A stretch of 8,443 nucleotides of DNA from contig JBOFLG010000233.1 in NCBI GenBank assembly GCA_051657745.1, forward strand, positions 1-8,443. Direction: 5' to 3'. Positions 1 through 7,857 of this stretch are shown in pieces (within the stretch, counting starts at the first letter, position 1; every line of letters starts with the position of its first letter). The notes beneath the pieces are model-generated. The model was not told where the DNA came from and did no database searches. It saw only the letters and a program-made list of their open reading frames with translations. The stretch is from JBOFLG01 sp051657745. Its GTDB lineage: Bacteria > Actinomycetota > Actinomycetes > Actinomycetales > Dermatophilaceae. The position numbers were made by a program, and so were the translations under genes.

Positions 1-939
1 CTGTCCACCCCGGAGGTGCGCGACCTGGTGGTCAAGGGAGCGACCTCGCTGGTCGCCGACCCGGTGCTGGTCCAGCTCGTCGAGCCGGTGACCCGGACCG
101 CTGTCGCCTCGCCGGCCTTTACGCCGACCGTGCGCGGCACCGTCGCGGACGTCCACCGTGAGGTGGTCACCGCGCTCGGCAGTGGTACGTCCCGCGCCGT
201 GACTCAGGACGGTGACTTCGTCGTCATCCGGCTCGGCCCGCTCGCCGAGACGCTGGGTGAGCGGCTCGAGGCCGAGGGAGTGCCAGCCGGAGCCTTTCTG
301 ACCGGCATCGACACGGCGGTGCCGGTGACGACGACCGAGCGGTTCGCCGTGGCCCGCGCCGCCTACGAGTCGGTTGAACGGGCGGCGCGGTGGGGCCCAG
401 TGGCACTGGTGGTATTGCTCGCGCTGGGTGGTCTGCTCCTGGGCAATGCGGCGGCTGCGGCCGCGCGGTTCGGGACGGTCGGGATGCTGGGGTCGCTGTT
501 GGTGGCGGCCGGGGTCTGGCCGGCGATGTCGATGGTGGGGGATCGGGTCGCCGACCCCGCCACTCGCACCATTGTCGAGCTGGCCCTGGATGCGTTGGTG
601 GCCCCCTTGGTGCGGTCGGCACTCGCCGCGGCATGCGTGCTCGTGGTGCTCGCGGTGATTGGCGCCGCGGCGGGGCGCCAGGCGGCTGCGCTGGCCAGGC
701 CACCGGGGCGGGGTGGGCCGGTGCCGGAGACGCGGGCGGGTCGTCGTTCGCGGGGTGGGCCGGTGCCGGAGACGCGGGCGGGTCGTCGTTCGCGGGGTGG
801 GCCGGTGCCGGAGACGCGGGCGGGTCGTAGCTTGCGGGGTGGGCCGGTGCCGGAGACGCGGGCGGGTCGTAGCTTGCGGGGTGGGCCGGTGCCGGACACG
901 CGGGCGGCTCGCTACTCGCGAGTCAGGGCTCGGAGATGA
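1..939 (+). CDS. Actinobacterial multi-pass membrane protein, 5' end outside the window
   Basis: The reading frame is open from base 1, so the true start lies upstream; 312 residues are visible. Residues 1-130 look like an extracytoplasmic region, with segments (LVVKGATSLVADPVLVQLV, the VHREVVTALGSG stretch, FVVIRLGPLAETLGERL) that resemble a common, unnamed family of actinobacterial membrane proteins. In that family the outer domain sits between a first transmembrane helix, here missing, and a C-terminal helix cluster. Hydrophobic helices are visible at about 131-153, 160-180 and 206-226. The tail, residues 238-307, is five copies of a basic 14-residue unit (GGPVPETRAGRRSR and variants) and should be cytoplasmic by the positive-inside rule. 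The function is unknown; the family resemblance is from memory, the helices and repeats are seen directly. The stop lies 59 bp before the carboxylase start on the same strand, so the two genes may share a transcript. Confidence 0.75.
   Translation: MSTPEVRDLVVKGATSLVADPVLVQLVEPVTRTAVASPAFTPTVRGTVADVHREVVTALGSGTSRAVTQDGDFVVIRLGPLAETLGERLEAEGVPAGAFLTGIDTAVPVTTTERFAVARAAYESVERAARWGPVALVVLLALGGLLLGNAAAAAARFGTVGMLGSLLVAAGVWPAMSMVGDRVADPATRTIVELALDALVAPLVRSALAAACVLVVLAVIGAAAGRQAAALARPPGRGGPVPETRAGRRSRGGPVPETRAGRRSRGGPVPETRAGRSLRGGPVPETRAGRSLRGGPVPDTRAARYSRVRARR
712..921 (+). repeat. Five tandem 42-bp repeats coding the C-terminal tail of the membrane protein
   Basis: Units lie at 712-753, 754-795, 796-837, 838-879 and 880-921. 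Units 1 and 2 are identical to each other, and units 3 and 4 are identical to each other, differing from 1/2 only near the end (codons for R-R-S-R against R-S-L-R). Unit 5 has diverged (GGPVPDTRAARYSR). Because 42 is a multiple of three, copy-number changes keep the frame and only change tail length. The pairwise identity suggests recent duplication by slippage or unequal recombination. The same periodicity keeps several other frames open, which creates spurious ORFs here. Confidence 0.97.
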
Positions 940-984
940 CAGGCTTTCCGGATGCCGCGGCGCCTGCCGCGTCGATTGCGACCT

Positions 985-990
985 GGGAGG
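985..990 (+). promoter_or_regulatory. Ribosome binding site that fixes the carboxylase start at 999
   Basis: GGGAGG lies 8 bases before the ATG at 999, close to ideal spacing. The upstream in-frame ATG at 936, which overlaps the previous stop as ATGA, has GGAG directly against it with no spacer. It would also add 21 residues with no counterpart in biotin carboxylases, whose N-terminus begins like the MFQRLAVVNRGES coded from 999. Confidence 0.8.
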
Positions 991-998
991 ATGCCACG

Positions 999-3900
999 AT
1001 GTTCCAGCGGCTGGCCGTCGTGAACCGTGGGGAGTCGGCGATGCGGCTCATCCACGCCGTGCGTGACCTGAACGCTGCCGCCGCTCCCGGCGGGCCGCGC
1101 ATCGAGGTCATTGCGCTCCACACCGCAGCAGAGCGGTCCGCGATGTTCGTGCGCGAGGCCGACCACGCCTACGACCTCGGCCCGGCCGTGAACCGGCCCT
1201 ATCTCGACCACGCCGTCCTCGAGCGTGCGCTCCGCGAGACGGAGGCCGATGCCGCCTGGGTCGGCTGGGGCTTCGTGGCCGAGGACCCCGCGTTCGCCGA
1301 ACTCTGCGGCCGGATCGGCGTCACGTTCGTCGGGCCCAGCCCGGAGGCGATGCGCAAGCTCGGCGACAAGATCGGCTCCAAGCTGATCGCCGAAGGCGTC
1401 GGCGTGCCGGTGGCCCCGTGGAGCAAGGGCGGGGTCGACACCCTCGAGGACGCCACCGCGGCGGCGAACCGGATCGGCTACCCATTGATGCTCAAGGCCA
1501 CCGCGGGCGGTGGTGGGCGCGGCATCCGGCGGGTCGACTCCGACGCCGATCTCGAGCAGGCGTACACCCGCACGCGCGACGAGGCCGAGCGTGCCTTCGG
1601 CTCCGGAGTCGTGTTCCTGGAGAAGCTCGTCACCGGCGCGCGGCACGTCGAGGTGCAGGTCATCGCCGACGGGCAGGGCACCGCGTGGGCGATCGGTGTG
1701 CGCGATTGTTCGGTGCAGCGGCGCAATCAGAAGGTCATCGAGGAGTCGGCGTCGCCGGTGCTCGACCCGGCGCAGGTGCAAGAGTTGAAGGATTCCGCGG
1801 AACGGCTCGCGCTCGCCGTCGGGTACGCCGGTGCCGGCACCGTGGAGTTCCTGTACCACCCGGGCGAACGGTTCTTCGCGTTCCTGGAGGTCAACACTCG
1901 GCTCCAGGTCGAGCACCCGATCACCGAGATCGTCACCCGCACCGACCTGGTGCGCCTGCAACTGCACGTCGCCGCCGGCGGCCGGCTCGAGGGCGAGCGC
2001 CCCGCCGAGCTCGGCCACGCGGTCGAGGCCCGCCTCAACGCCGAGGACCCGGACCGTGACTTCGCCCCGTCGCCGGGCCGGATCGCCCATCTCGAACTGC
2101 CGGCCGGCCCCGGCATCCGGGTCGACACCGGGGTGGCGGAGGGCGATTCGATCCCTGCCGACTTCGACTCGATGATCGCCAAGATCATCGCCTTCGGACG
2201 CGACCGCGACGAGGCCCTGGCCCGGCTCCGTCGGGCGATGCGCGAGACGGTCGTGGTGATCGAGGGCGGTGCCACGAACAAGTCCTTCATCCTGGACCTG
2301 CTCGACCAGCCGGAGGTCGTGGCCGGCACCGCTGATACCGGCTGGATCGACCGTGTCCGTGCCGACGGTCGGTTGGTGGCGCACGAGCACAGCGGTGTCG
2401 CGCTGGTCGCGGCCGGTATCGAGGCGTACGAGGAGGCCGAGGCGATCGAACGCACCCGGCTCCTCGAGACCGCCCGCGGCGGTCGACCCCAGGTGCAGCA
2501 CGACGTCGGCCGGGCCGTCGACCTGAAACTGCGCGGCGCGGGCTACCGGGTCACCGTGCACCGCATCGGCCCGGCGCGGTTCCGGGTGGGGGTCGCGGAT
2601 GCCGGGGGTACGCCGGTCTCGGTTGACGCCGATGTCGAGCGGGTCGGGCCGTATGCGAGCCGGCTCCAGGTCGGCGGCCGGACGCACCGGCTGGTCACTG
2701 CCAGCCATGGGCCGGTGCAGCTGGTGGAGGTCGACGGCGTCACGCACCGGGTAAACCGCGACGAAGGTGGCGTACTCCGTTCTCCGGCACCGGCACTCGT
2801 GGTCGCGACTCCGGTTCCTCAAGGCGCGGTCGTCGCCGCTGGTTCGCCCGTGCTGGTGCTCGAGTCGATGAAGATGGAGACGATCCTGCCGGCGCCGTTC
2901 CCGGCCCGGGTCAAGGAACTCCTCGTCGCTGCGGGCAGCCAGGTCGAGACCGGTGCACCGCTGCTTCGGCTCGAACCCACCGGGGATGCCGAGGAGGCCA
3001 CGCCATCCGGCCCGACCGGCCACGCCCGCGATCTTGACCTGCCCGCTGCGCTCGACGCCGACGATGTGCAGACCCGCGCGGCGCAGGGGCGTCAAGCGCT
3101 CGCCGCGATGCTGCTCGGCTACGACCTGGACCCCGGGCATGAACGGCGCACGCTGGCGGCGTACCTCGACGCCCGTGACGCCCTGGCCGCGAGCGGGCAG
3201 CCGCCGGTGGCCGCCGAGACCGCGCTGCTCGTGGTGCTCGCGGATGTGGCTGAGTTGAGCCGAAACCGCCCGGTCGAGGAGGAGGCGCACCTCGAGAACC
3301 GCGTGCACAGTCCGCGGGAGCACTTCCACACCTACCTCCAGACGCTCGACCCCGAGCGCGGTGGGCTCCCCGCCGACTTCGTGACCCGGCTGGAGCGGGT
3401 GTTGGCGCACTACGGCGTGATCGGCACCGAGCGCACCCCGCGGTTGGAGCAAGCGGTGTTCCGGGTGTTCCTCGCCCAGCAGCGCTCGGCCCCCGAAGTC
3501 GCCATGGCCACCGCGGTCCTGCAGCGGTGGCTCGTAGACCCGGCCCCCGAGCCGCCGCACGCGGTCGCGGCCCGCGAGTTGCTCGACCGGCTGGTCACCG
3601 CCACCCAATTGCGGTTCCCGCTGGTCGGCGACCTCGCGCGCAGCGTGCGGTTCCGCTGGTTCGACCAGCCGCTCGTCGATGCCGACCGGGCCAGCGTGCT
3701 GGGGGCGGTCGACGACGAGCTCGCGGCGATCGACGCCGCGACCGGCGAGGCCCGCACCGCCCGGGTGGACGCCCTCGCCGGCATCCCCGAACGGATCGTG
3801 CGGTTCCTCGCCGACCGGCTTCGGCATGGGGTGCGCGAGCGCGAACCGATGCTGGAGGTGCTGGTGAAGCGGCACTACCGCGAACACCAGCTGCACGACC

Positions 3901-6527
3901 TGGTCGAGCGCGCCGAAGGTGGCCGTGCCGTGGTCTCGGCGCGGTACCGCCTCGACGACCGCGACTCGCACCTGGTGAGCACGGTCGCCACCATCGACGA
4001 ACTCACCCCGCACAGCGCGCTCGCCGATACCCTCGAGCACCTCGTCAGCGACCGCCCACCGGGCCACGTCGGCGTGGTCGACCTGTACCTGTACTGGGGC
4101 GACGCGCCGACCGATGGCGAGGCGGCGGCATCCGCGCTCGCCGAACGACTGTCCCGGATGCCGTTCGCGCACCATGCGCGCCGGGTCGCCGTGGGGATCG
4201 TGGCCGACGATGACCGCGAGGTCGTCTACGCCACGTTCCGGCGCCAGGATGATGGGTCGCTGTCCGAGGATCTCCCGGTGCGCGGCGTGCACCCGATGGT
4301 GGGCCGCCGGCTCAACCTATGGCGGTTGCGCGACTTCGACATCACCCGGCTTGATGCGCCCGAGGACGTGCTGCTGCTGCGGGCCGTCGCCCGGGGCAAC
4401 CCGCAGGACCAGCGCCTGGTTGCGCTCGCCCAGGTGCGGCAGTTTGTGGTGGCGCGTGACGACAGTGGGCGAGTGACCGGGCTGCCGCATGTGGAGCGGG
4501 CGTTGGCCACCTGTTTGGAGGCAGTGCGTCGGGCGCGTCCGTCGGTGCCGGGCGTCCGGTTCGACATGAACCATGTGTGGCTGCATATCTGGCCCCCGGT
4601 CGAGGCCGACCTCGACCAGCTCACCGCGCTGCAGGCCAAGGTCGCCCCGATGACCGCCGGTGCCGGTGTCGAGGAGGTCCGGGTGGAGGGCCGGATCGCC
4701 GGCGACCGCGGGCACACCGTGCCGGTGTGTGCGCGGTTCTGGTACCAGCCCGGGTCCGGGGTCACCTTCACCGTGGAGCCCCCGCCGACCACCCGACTGG
4801 CGCCGCTGGACGCCTACGCGGAGAAGGTGGTTCGGGCCCGGCGGCGCGGGGTGGTCTACCCGTACGAGCTGGTGTCGCTGGTGGCCGGGAGCGGTGGCAG
4901 CGCGCAGGAACTCGACCTGGACTCCTCGGGCGCGCTGGTTCCGGTCGACCGGCCGTACGGCGAGAACAGCGCCGGGATCATCTGCGGCATCGTCACCACG
5001 CCCACCCCGGTGCACCCCGATGGGGTGAGCCGGGTGCTGCTCTGTGGCGACCCGCTCCGGGCACTCGGTGCGGTAGCCGAACCCGAGTGTGCCCGGATCA
5101 TCGCCGCGCTCGACCTGGCCGAGCAGCGCGGACTGCCGGTCGAGTGGTTCGCGCTGTCGGCCGGGGCCCGGATTTCGATGGACTCGGGCACGGAGAACAT
5201 GGACTGGGTTGCGCGGGCGTTGAAGCGGATCATCGAGTTCACCCAGGCCGGCGGCGAGATCAATATCGTGGTCGCCGGCATCAATGTCGGGGCGCAGCCG
5301 TACTGGAACGCTGAGGCGACCATGCTCATGCATACCCGCGGCATCCTGGTGATGACCCCCGACTCGGCGATGGTGCTCACCGGGAAGCAGTCGCTCGACT
5401 TCTCCGGTGGCGTGAGCGCGGAGGACAACTTCGGCATCGGCGGCTACGACCGGGTGATGGGCCCCAACGGCCAAGCGCAGTACTGGGCCAAGGACCTCGT
5501 CGAGGCGTACGGAATCCTGCTGTCGCACTACGACTCCACCTGGGTGGCGCCGGGGGAGAGCGGCCCGCGCCGCCGGCCGACCACCGACTCGACCGACCGC
5601 GACGTCAGTTCGTACCCGCACACCCTGGCGGGGAGCGACTTCACCACGGTCGGTGACATCTTCGCCGCCGCCACCAACCCGGACCGCAAGAAGCCGTTCG
5701 ACATCCGCACCGTGATGCGCGCGGTCGCCGACCAGGACCACAGCACGCTCGAACGGTGGGCCGGGATGGCGGATGCCGAGACCGCCGTGGTGATGGACGC
5801 CCGGCTGGGCGGGCACTCGGTGTGCCTGCTCGGCATCGAGTCGAGATCCGTGCCGCGGCGCGGGTATCCGCCCACCGACGGCCCGGACACCTACACCGCG
5901 GGCACGTTGTTTCCGCGGTCGTCGAAGAAGGCGGCCCGAGCGATCAACGCCGCGAGTGGCAACCGTCCGCTGGTGGTGCTGGCCAACCTGTCCGGGTTCG
6001 ACGGGTCGCCCGAGTCGATGCGGGCGTTGCAGCTCGAGTACGGCGCCGAGATCGGCCGGGCCGTGGTCAATTTCGACGGGCCCATCGTCTTCGTGGTCAT
6101 CTCGCGGTACCACGGCGGCGCGTTCGTGGTGTTCTCCAAGACTCTCAATCCGCGGATGACGGTGCTCGCCGTCGAGGGCTCCTTCGCCTCCGTGATCGGT
6201 GGGGCACCCGCTGCCGCAGTCGTGTTCGCCCGAGAGGTCGACTCGCGCACGGCTGCCGACCCGCGGGTCACCGAGCTCGAGACCCGGATGGGCGCAGCCG
6301 ATGGCAGCAGCCGGGCCATCCTCGCCACCGAGCTCGCCTCGGTGCGTACCGCGGTCCGGGCCGAGATGCTGGGGCTGGTGGCCGCCGAGTTCGACCGGGT
6401 CCACGACATTCACCGGGCAGTGCAGGTGGGGTCGGTCGACGCGGTCATCCCGGCACGCGACCTGCGCCCGCGGATCATCGCCGCGCTCGAGTCGCGTGAG
6501 TTCGACGACGGCCAGCCGATCGAGTGA
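999..6527 (+). CDS. Single-chain biotin-dependent acyl-CoA carboxylase (BC-linker-BCCP-central-CT), eukaryotic-ACC-like
   Basis: A 1842-residue multidomain enzyme expected in the cytoplasm. It should carboxylate biotin with ATP and bicarbonate, then pass the carboxyl group to acetyl- or propionyl-CoA, giving malonyl- or methylmalonyl-CoA for lipid synthesis. Biotin carboxylase spans about 1-460: LGDKIGSK, the ATP-grasp glycine loop K166-ATAGGGGRG, EVQ at 218, RRNQK at 241-245, and FLEVNTRLQVEHP at 295-307. A linker of about 130 residues follows. The biotin carrier domain lies at about 590-660 with ESMKM; Lys625 is the expected biotin site. The central region, about 680-1230, has HPMVGRRLNLWRL from 1098, like plant and animal ACC central domains. 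Carboxyltransferase, about 1240-1790, has ALSAGARIS at 1385-1393 and GGAPAAAVV from 1734, the usual oxyanion-loop regions. The chain is shorter than eukaryotic ACC (about 2200). Databases carry similar actinobacterial proteins as fused acetyl/propionyl-CoA carboxylase. No frameshift is seen. Substrate choice cannot be read from the sequence. Confidence 0.93.
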   Translation: MFQRLAVVNRGESAMRLIHAVRDLNAAAAPGGPRIEVIALHTAAERSAMFVREADHAYDLGPAVNRPYLDHAVLERALRETEADAAWVGWGFVAEDPAFAELCGRIGVTFVGPSPEAMRKLGDKIGSKLIAEGVGVPVAPWSKGGVDTLEDATAAANRIGYPLMLKATAGGGGRGIRRVDSDADLEQAYTRTRDEAERAFGSGVVFLEKLVTGARHVEVQVIADGQGTAWAIGVRDCSVQRRNQKVIEESASPVLDPAQVQELKDSAERLALAVGYAGAGTVEFLYHPGERFFAFLEVNTRLQVEHPITEIVTRTDLVRLQLHVAAGGRLEGERPAELGHAVEARLNAEDPDRDFAPSPGRIAHLELPAGPGIRVDTGVAEGDSIPADFDSMIAKIIAFGRDRDEALARLRRAMRETVVVIEGGATNKSFILDLLDQPEVVAGTADTGWIDRVRADGRLVAHEHSGVALVAAGIEAYEEAEAIERTRLLETARGGRPQVQHDVGRAVDLKLRGAGYRVTVHRIGPARFRVGVADAGGTPVSVDADVERVGPYASRLQVGGRTHRLVTASHGPVQLVEVDGVTHRVNRDEGGVLRSPAPALVVATPVPQGAVVAAGSPVLVLESMKMETILPAPFPARVKELLVAAGSQVETGAPLLRLEPTGDAEEATPSGPTGHARDLDLPAALDADDVQTRAAQGRQALAAMLLGYDLDPGHERRTLAAYLDARDALAASGQPPVAAETALLVVLADVAELSRNRPVEEEAHLENRVHSPREHFHTYLQTLDPERGGLPADFVTRLERVLAHYGVIGTERTPRLEQAVFRVFLAQQRSAPEVAMATAVLQRWLVDPAPEPPHAVAARELLDRLVTATQLRFPLVGDLARSVRFRWFDQPLVDADRASVLGAVDDELAAIDAATGEARTARVDALAGIPERIVRFLADRLRHGVREREPMLEVLVKRHYREHQLHDLVERAEGGRAVVSARYRLDDRDSHLVSTVATIDELTPHSALADTLEHLVSDRPPGHVGVVDLYLYWGDAPTDGEAAASALAERLSRMPFAHHARRVAVGIVADDDREVVYATFRRQDDGSLSEDLPVRGVHPMVGRRLNLWRLRDFDITRLDAPEDVLLLRAVARGNPQDQRLVALAQVRQFVVARDDSGRVTGLPHVERALATCLEAVRRARPSVPGVRFDMNHVWLHIWPPVEADLDQLTALQAKVAPMTAGAGVEEVRVEGRIAGDRGHTVPVCARFWYQPGSGVTFTVEPPPTTRLAPLDAYAEKVVRARRRGVVYPYELVSLVAGSGGSAQELDLDSSGALVPVDRPYGENSAGIICGIVTTPTPVHPDGVSRVLLCGDPLRALGAVAEPECARIIAALDLAEQRGLPVEWFALSAGARISMDSGTENMDWVARALKRIIEFTQAGGEINIVVAGINVGAQPYWNAEATMLMHTRGILVMTPDSAMVLTGKQSLDFSGGVSAEDNFGIGGYDRVMGPNGQAQYWAKDLVEAYGILLSHYDSTWVAPGESGPRRRPTTDSTDRDVSSYPHTLAGSDFTTVGDIFAAATNPDRKKPFDIRTVMRAVADQDHSTLERWAGMADAETAVVMDARLGGHSVCLLGIESRSVPRRGYPPTDGPDTYTAGTLFPRSSKKAARAINAASGNRPLVVLANLSGFDGSPESMRALQLEYGAEIGRAVVNFDGPIVFVVISRYHGGAFVVFSKTLNPRMTVLAVEGSFASVIGGAPAAAVVFAREVDSRTAADPRVTELETRMGAADGSSRAILATELASVRTAVRAEMLGLVAAEFDRVHDIHRAVQVGSVDAVIPARDLRPRIIAALESREFDDGQPIE

Positions 6528-6677
6528 GCAGGACATGCGGGGGAGCTCGACGACGCCGCGCGTGTCCTGCTGGCTGCGGCGAGCGCCCGTGGCGTCGAGT
6601 GCGCAGACCTCGCCGCCGGCCGTGACGTCGACACCCCCGCTCAGCTGCGCCGCGTACGGACCACCGACCGAGGCTGA
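6528..6677 (+). pseudogene. Protein-like stretch after the carboxylase stop, possible nucleotidyltransferase C-terminal remnant
   Basis: Directly after the TGA at 6525-6527 the same frame stays open for 49 codons to a TGA at 6675-6677. About 78% of its codons end in G or C, and the translation looks like real protein: helix-like GELDDAARVLLAAASARG, then LAAGRDVDTPAQLRRV. The GRDVDTPxxL pattern is typical of the C-terminal end of GT-A-fold nucleotidyltransferases such as CofC or MobA-like enzymes. There is no start codon in this frame apart from those inside the carboxylase, so it is not an independent intact gene. It could be the 3' relic of a deleted gene, a former extension of the carboxylase, or chance in high-GC DNA. 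The first reading is my preference, held weakly. Confidence 0.3.
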
Positions 6678-6681
6678 CGGC

Positions 6682-6713
6682 CGGATGACGACCGCCGCCC
6701 GCCGCGTCATCCG
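6682..6713 (+). terminator. Inverted repeat downstream of the carboxylase, possible terminator
   Basis: CGGATGACG (6682-6690) and CGTCATCCG (6705-6713) form a perfect 9-bp stem with a 14-base C/G-rich loop. No T-run follows, as is common for actinobacterial intrinsic terminators. It is 155 bases past the carboxylase stop and could end that transcript or stabilise its 3' end. Confidence 0.4.
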
Positions 6714-6763
6714 ATGGCGTCGGTCCGGCATCAGGCACCGTTCGACGGCGGCGGCGCCGACAC

Positions 6764-6805
6764 CGACGGGCCCCGAGCGATCGGCATCTCGCACGGGGCC
6801 CGTCG
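6764..6805. terminator. Strong bidirectional hairpin terminator between convergent genes
   Basis: CGACGGGCCCCG (6764-6775) and CGGGGCCCGTCG (6794-6805) are a perfect 12-bp inverted repeat. The intervening 18 bases can extend the stem with GCGA (6777-6780) and TCGC (6789-6792) after one A-A mismatch, leaving an 8-base loop. It starts 9 bases past the stop of the minus-strand exported-protein gene and lies in the convergent gap, so it most likely terminates that gene and backs up termination of the carboxylase transcript. There is no long U-tract on either strand. Confidence 0.75.
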
Positions 6806-6814
6806 TTCAATGGC

Positions 6815-7849
6815 CTACTTTTCGATACTGATCACCGGGCAGTTCACGATGACGCCGATGGCACCCCAGTCGGCACCACCCGGCCCGGTGACAACCCCGT
6901 CCTCGGCCAGGCGCTCGATCGAGTCGAAGTCGTCCTGCCGAGTGTTGGCTCCGGCCGCGGCGGCTGCGTCCGTCCATGCGGTGGCGTGCACATCCCACAG
7001 CGGGCTGTAGTCCTGGTCTCCGGCGAGGGTCTGGATGACGTTGAGCGGGTCGCCCTCACCGCGCAGGGCCGAGTTCAGCCCCTGCCGCTCCGGGTTGTTC
7101 GCGCCGGTTTGGCCGTTCACGAACGGCGCGATGCCCGAACGGGCCGAGGCTCGTGTGTTGCTGCCCAGCCCTGGGGCCGCGGTGAGCGCCGGAGCGTAGG
7201 TGACGCCCTCGAGCGCGGCCACGTCTGGCGCCGAGGAGTCGAACGACACGTAGTAGACCTCGTCGCCTTCGTAGAAGCCTTCGGTCTCCTGGAACACGGC
7301 ACGGCCGTTGCGGAGTGCGAGCAGCTTGTCGGCGCGCCCAGTGGCGTTGGCCACCTGGGGTGCGTTGATCACCGTGCCGTTCGGCAGCTCGACCAGCGGG
7401 CTGTACCCCGGTCGTCCGACAGCGCCCGGCTCGGCGCGGTTCGGCGGGAAGCCGTTCGGGCCCGGTTCGACGACTCGGACCGGGGCGAAGTCGACCGTGG
7501 CGCTGACGACGAGCACTCCACCGACATATCGCGCCTTCTGGACGGCCGCCGTGCCTCTGGTGTTGGCGAGTTTGGGGGAGTAGGTGACACCGCGGCGCCG
7601 GGCGTCGTCGCGGTTGCTTGACTCGGTGACCACGTAGTAGCCCCACGAGTTCGAGGCGCCGGCGACTCGGAGTCGCTGGGCCGGGAGGCTGGCCCGGTCG
7701 CGGGCGGTGTCCTCCTGTGCGGACCGGAGCAGCACCTCGCGCTGTTCGGTAGCGGTAGCGGTAGCGGGAGCGGCCGCGAATGAGACGGCCGCGGCGCCGG
7801 CGGCGGCGAGGGCCAGCAGCGTTCGGATACGGACATGTGGGTGAGCCAT
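6815..7849 (-). CDS. Exported protein of unknown function with a tandemly duplicated domain
   Basis: 344 residues. The N-terminus is a clear Sec signal peptide: basic MAHPHVRIRT, a hydrophobic alanine/leucine core at about 11-27, and AxA-type cleavage choices near residues 31-33. There is no lipobox cysteine, so it should be released or loosely wall-associated. The mature part holds two copies of one pattern: YYV...GVTYSPKL at 71-94 and YYV...GVTYAPAL at 199-222, followed by YSPLVEL from 150 and YSPLWDV from 281. The C-terminus has VNCPVISI, with the only cysteine at 337. I recall this YSPLW/NCP pattern from uncharacterised exported proteins of actinobacteria and proteobacteria; no enzymatic motif is recognised. 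The start is supported by AGGGAG 8 bases upstream. Its stop is immediately followed by a strong hairpin. Confidence 0.88.
   Translation of the reverse strand: MAHPHVRIRTLLALAAAGAAAVSFAAAPATATATEQREVLLRSAQEDTARDRASLPAQRLRVAGASNSWGYYVVTESSNRDDARRRGVTYSPKLANTRGTAAVQKARYVGGVLVVSATVDFAPVRVVEPGPNGFPPNRAEPGAVGRPGYSPLVELPNGTVINAPQVANATGRADKLLALRNGRAVFQETEGFYEGDEVYYVSFDSSAPDVAALEGVTYAPALTAAPGLGSNTRASARSGIAPFVNGQTGANNPERQGLNSALRGEGDPLNVIQTLAGDQDYSPLWDVHATAWTDAAAAAGANTRQDDFDSIERLAEDGVVTGPGGADWGAIGVIVNCPVISIEK
7748..7771 (-). repeat. Hexanucleotide tandem repeat at the signal-peptide cleavage region
   Basis: GGTAGC occurs three times in a row (7748-7765), followed by GGGAGC (7766-7771). On the minus strand this codes the alternating Ala/Thr stretch at residues 27-34 of the exported protein, exactly where signal peptidase should cut. 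Unit gain or loss would keep the frame. Confidence 0.85.
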
Positions 7850-7857
7850 GGTGGAGT

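Noticed and set aside
363..899. Minus-strand frame repeating VSGTGPPRKLRPAR-like units
   Set aside because: It only reflects the 42-bp tandem repeat, which stays open in several frames; the plus-strand frame has transmembrane helices and continues into the repeats.
712..921. CRISPR array
   Set aside because: The repeats are contiguous with no unique spacers, are in frame with a coding sequence, and there are no cas genes.
912..4292. An antisense open frame of over 1100 codons opposite the carboxylase
   Set aside because: It is the mirror of a high-GC coding frame: the translation is rich in His, Arg, Gly and Asp with no domain pattern, while the plus strand has clear conserved enzyme motifs throughout.
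4317..6794. A second antisense frame of over 800 codons opposite the carboxyltransferase region
   Set aside because: Same reason: shadow composition, no recognisable motif, and it runs through both convergent hairpins.
6538..6831. Plus-strand frame after the carboxylase coding a Ser/Thr/Arg-rich peptide
   Set aside because: It runs through both terminator-like hairpins, overlaps the end of the minus-strand gene, and has poor codon bias.
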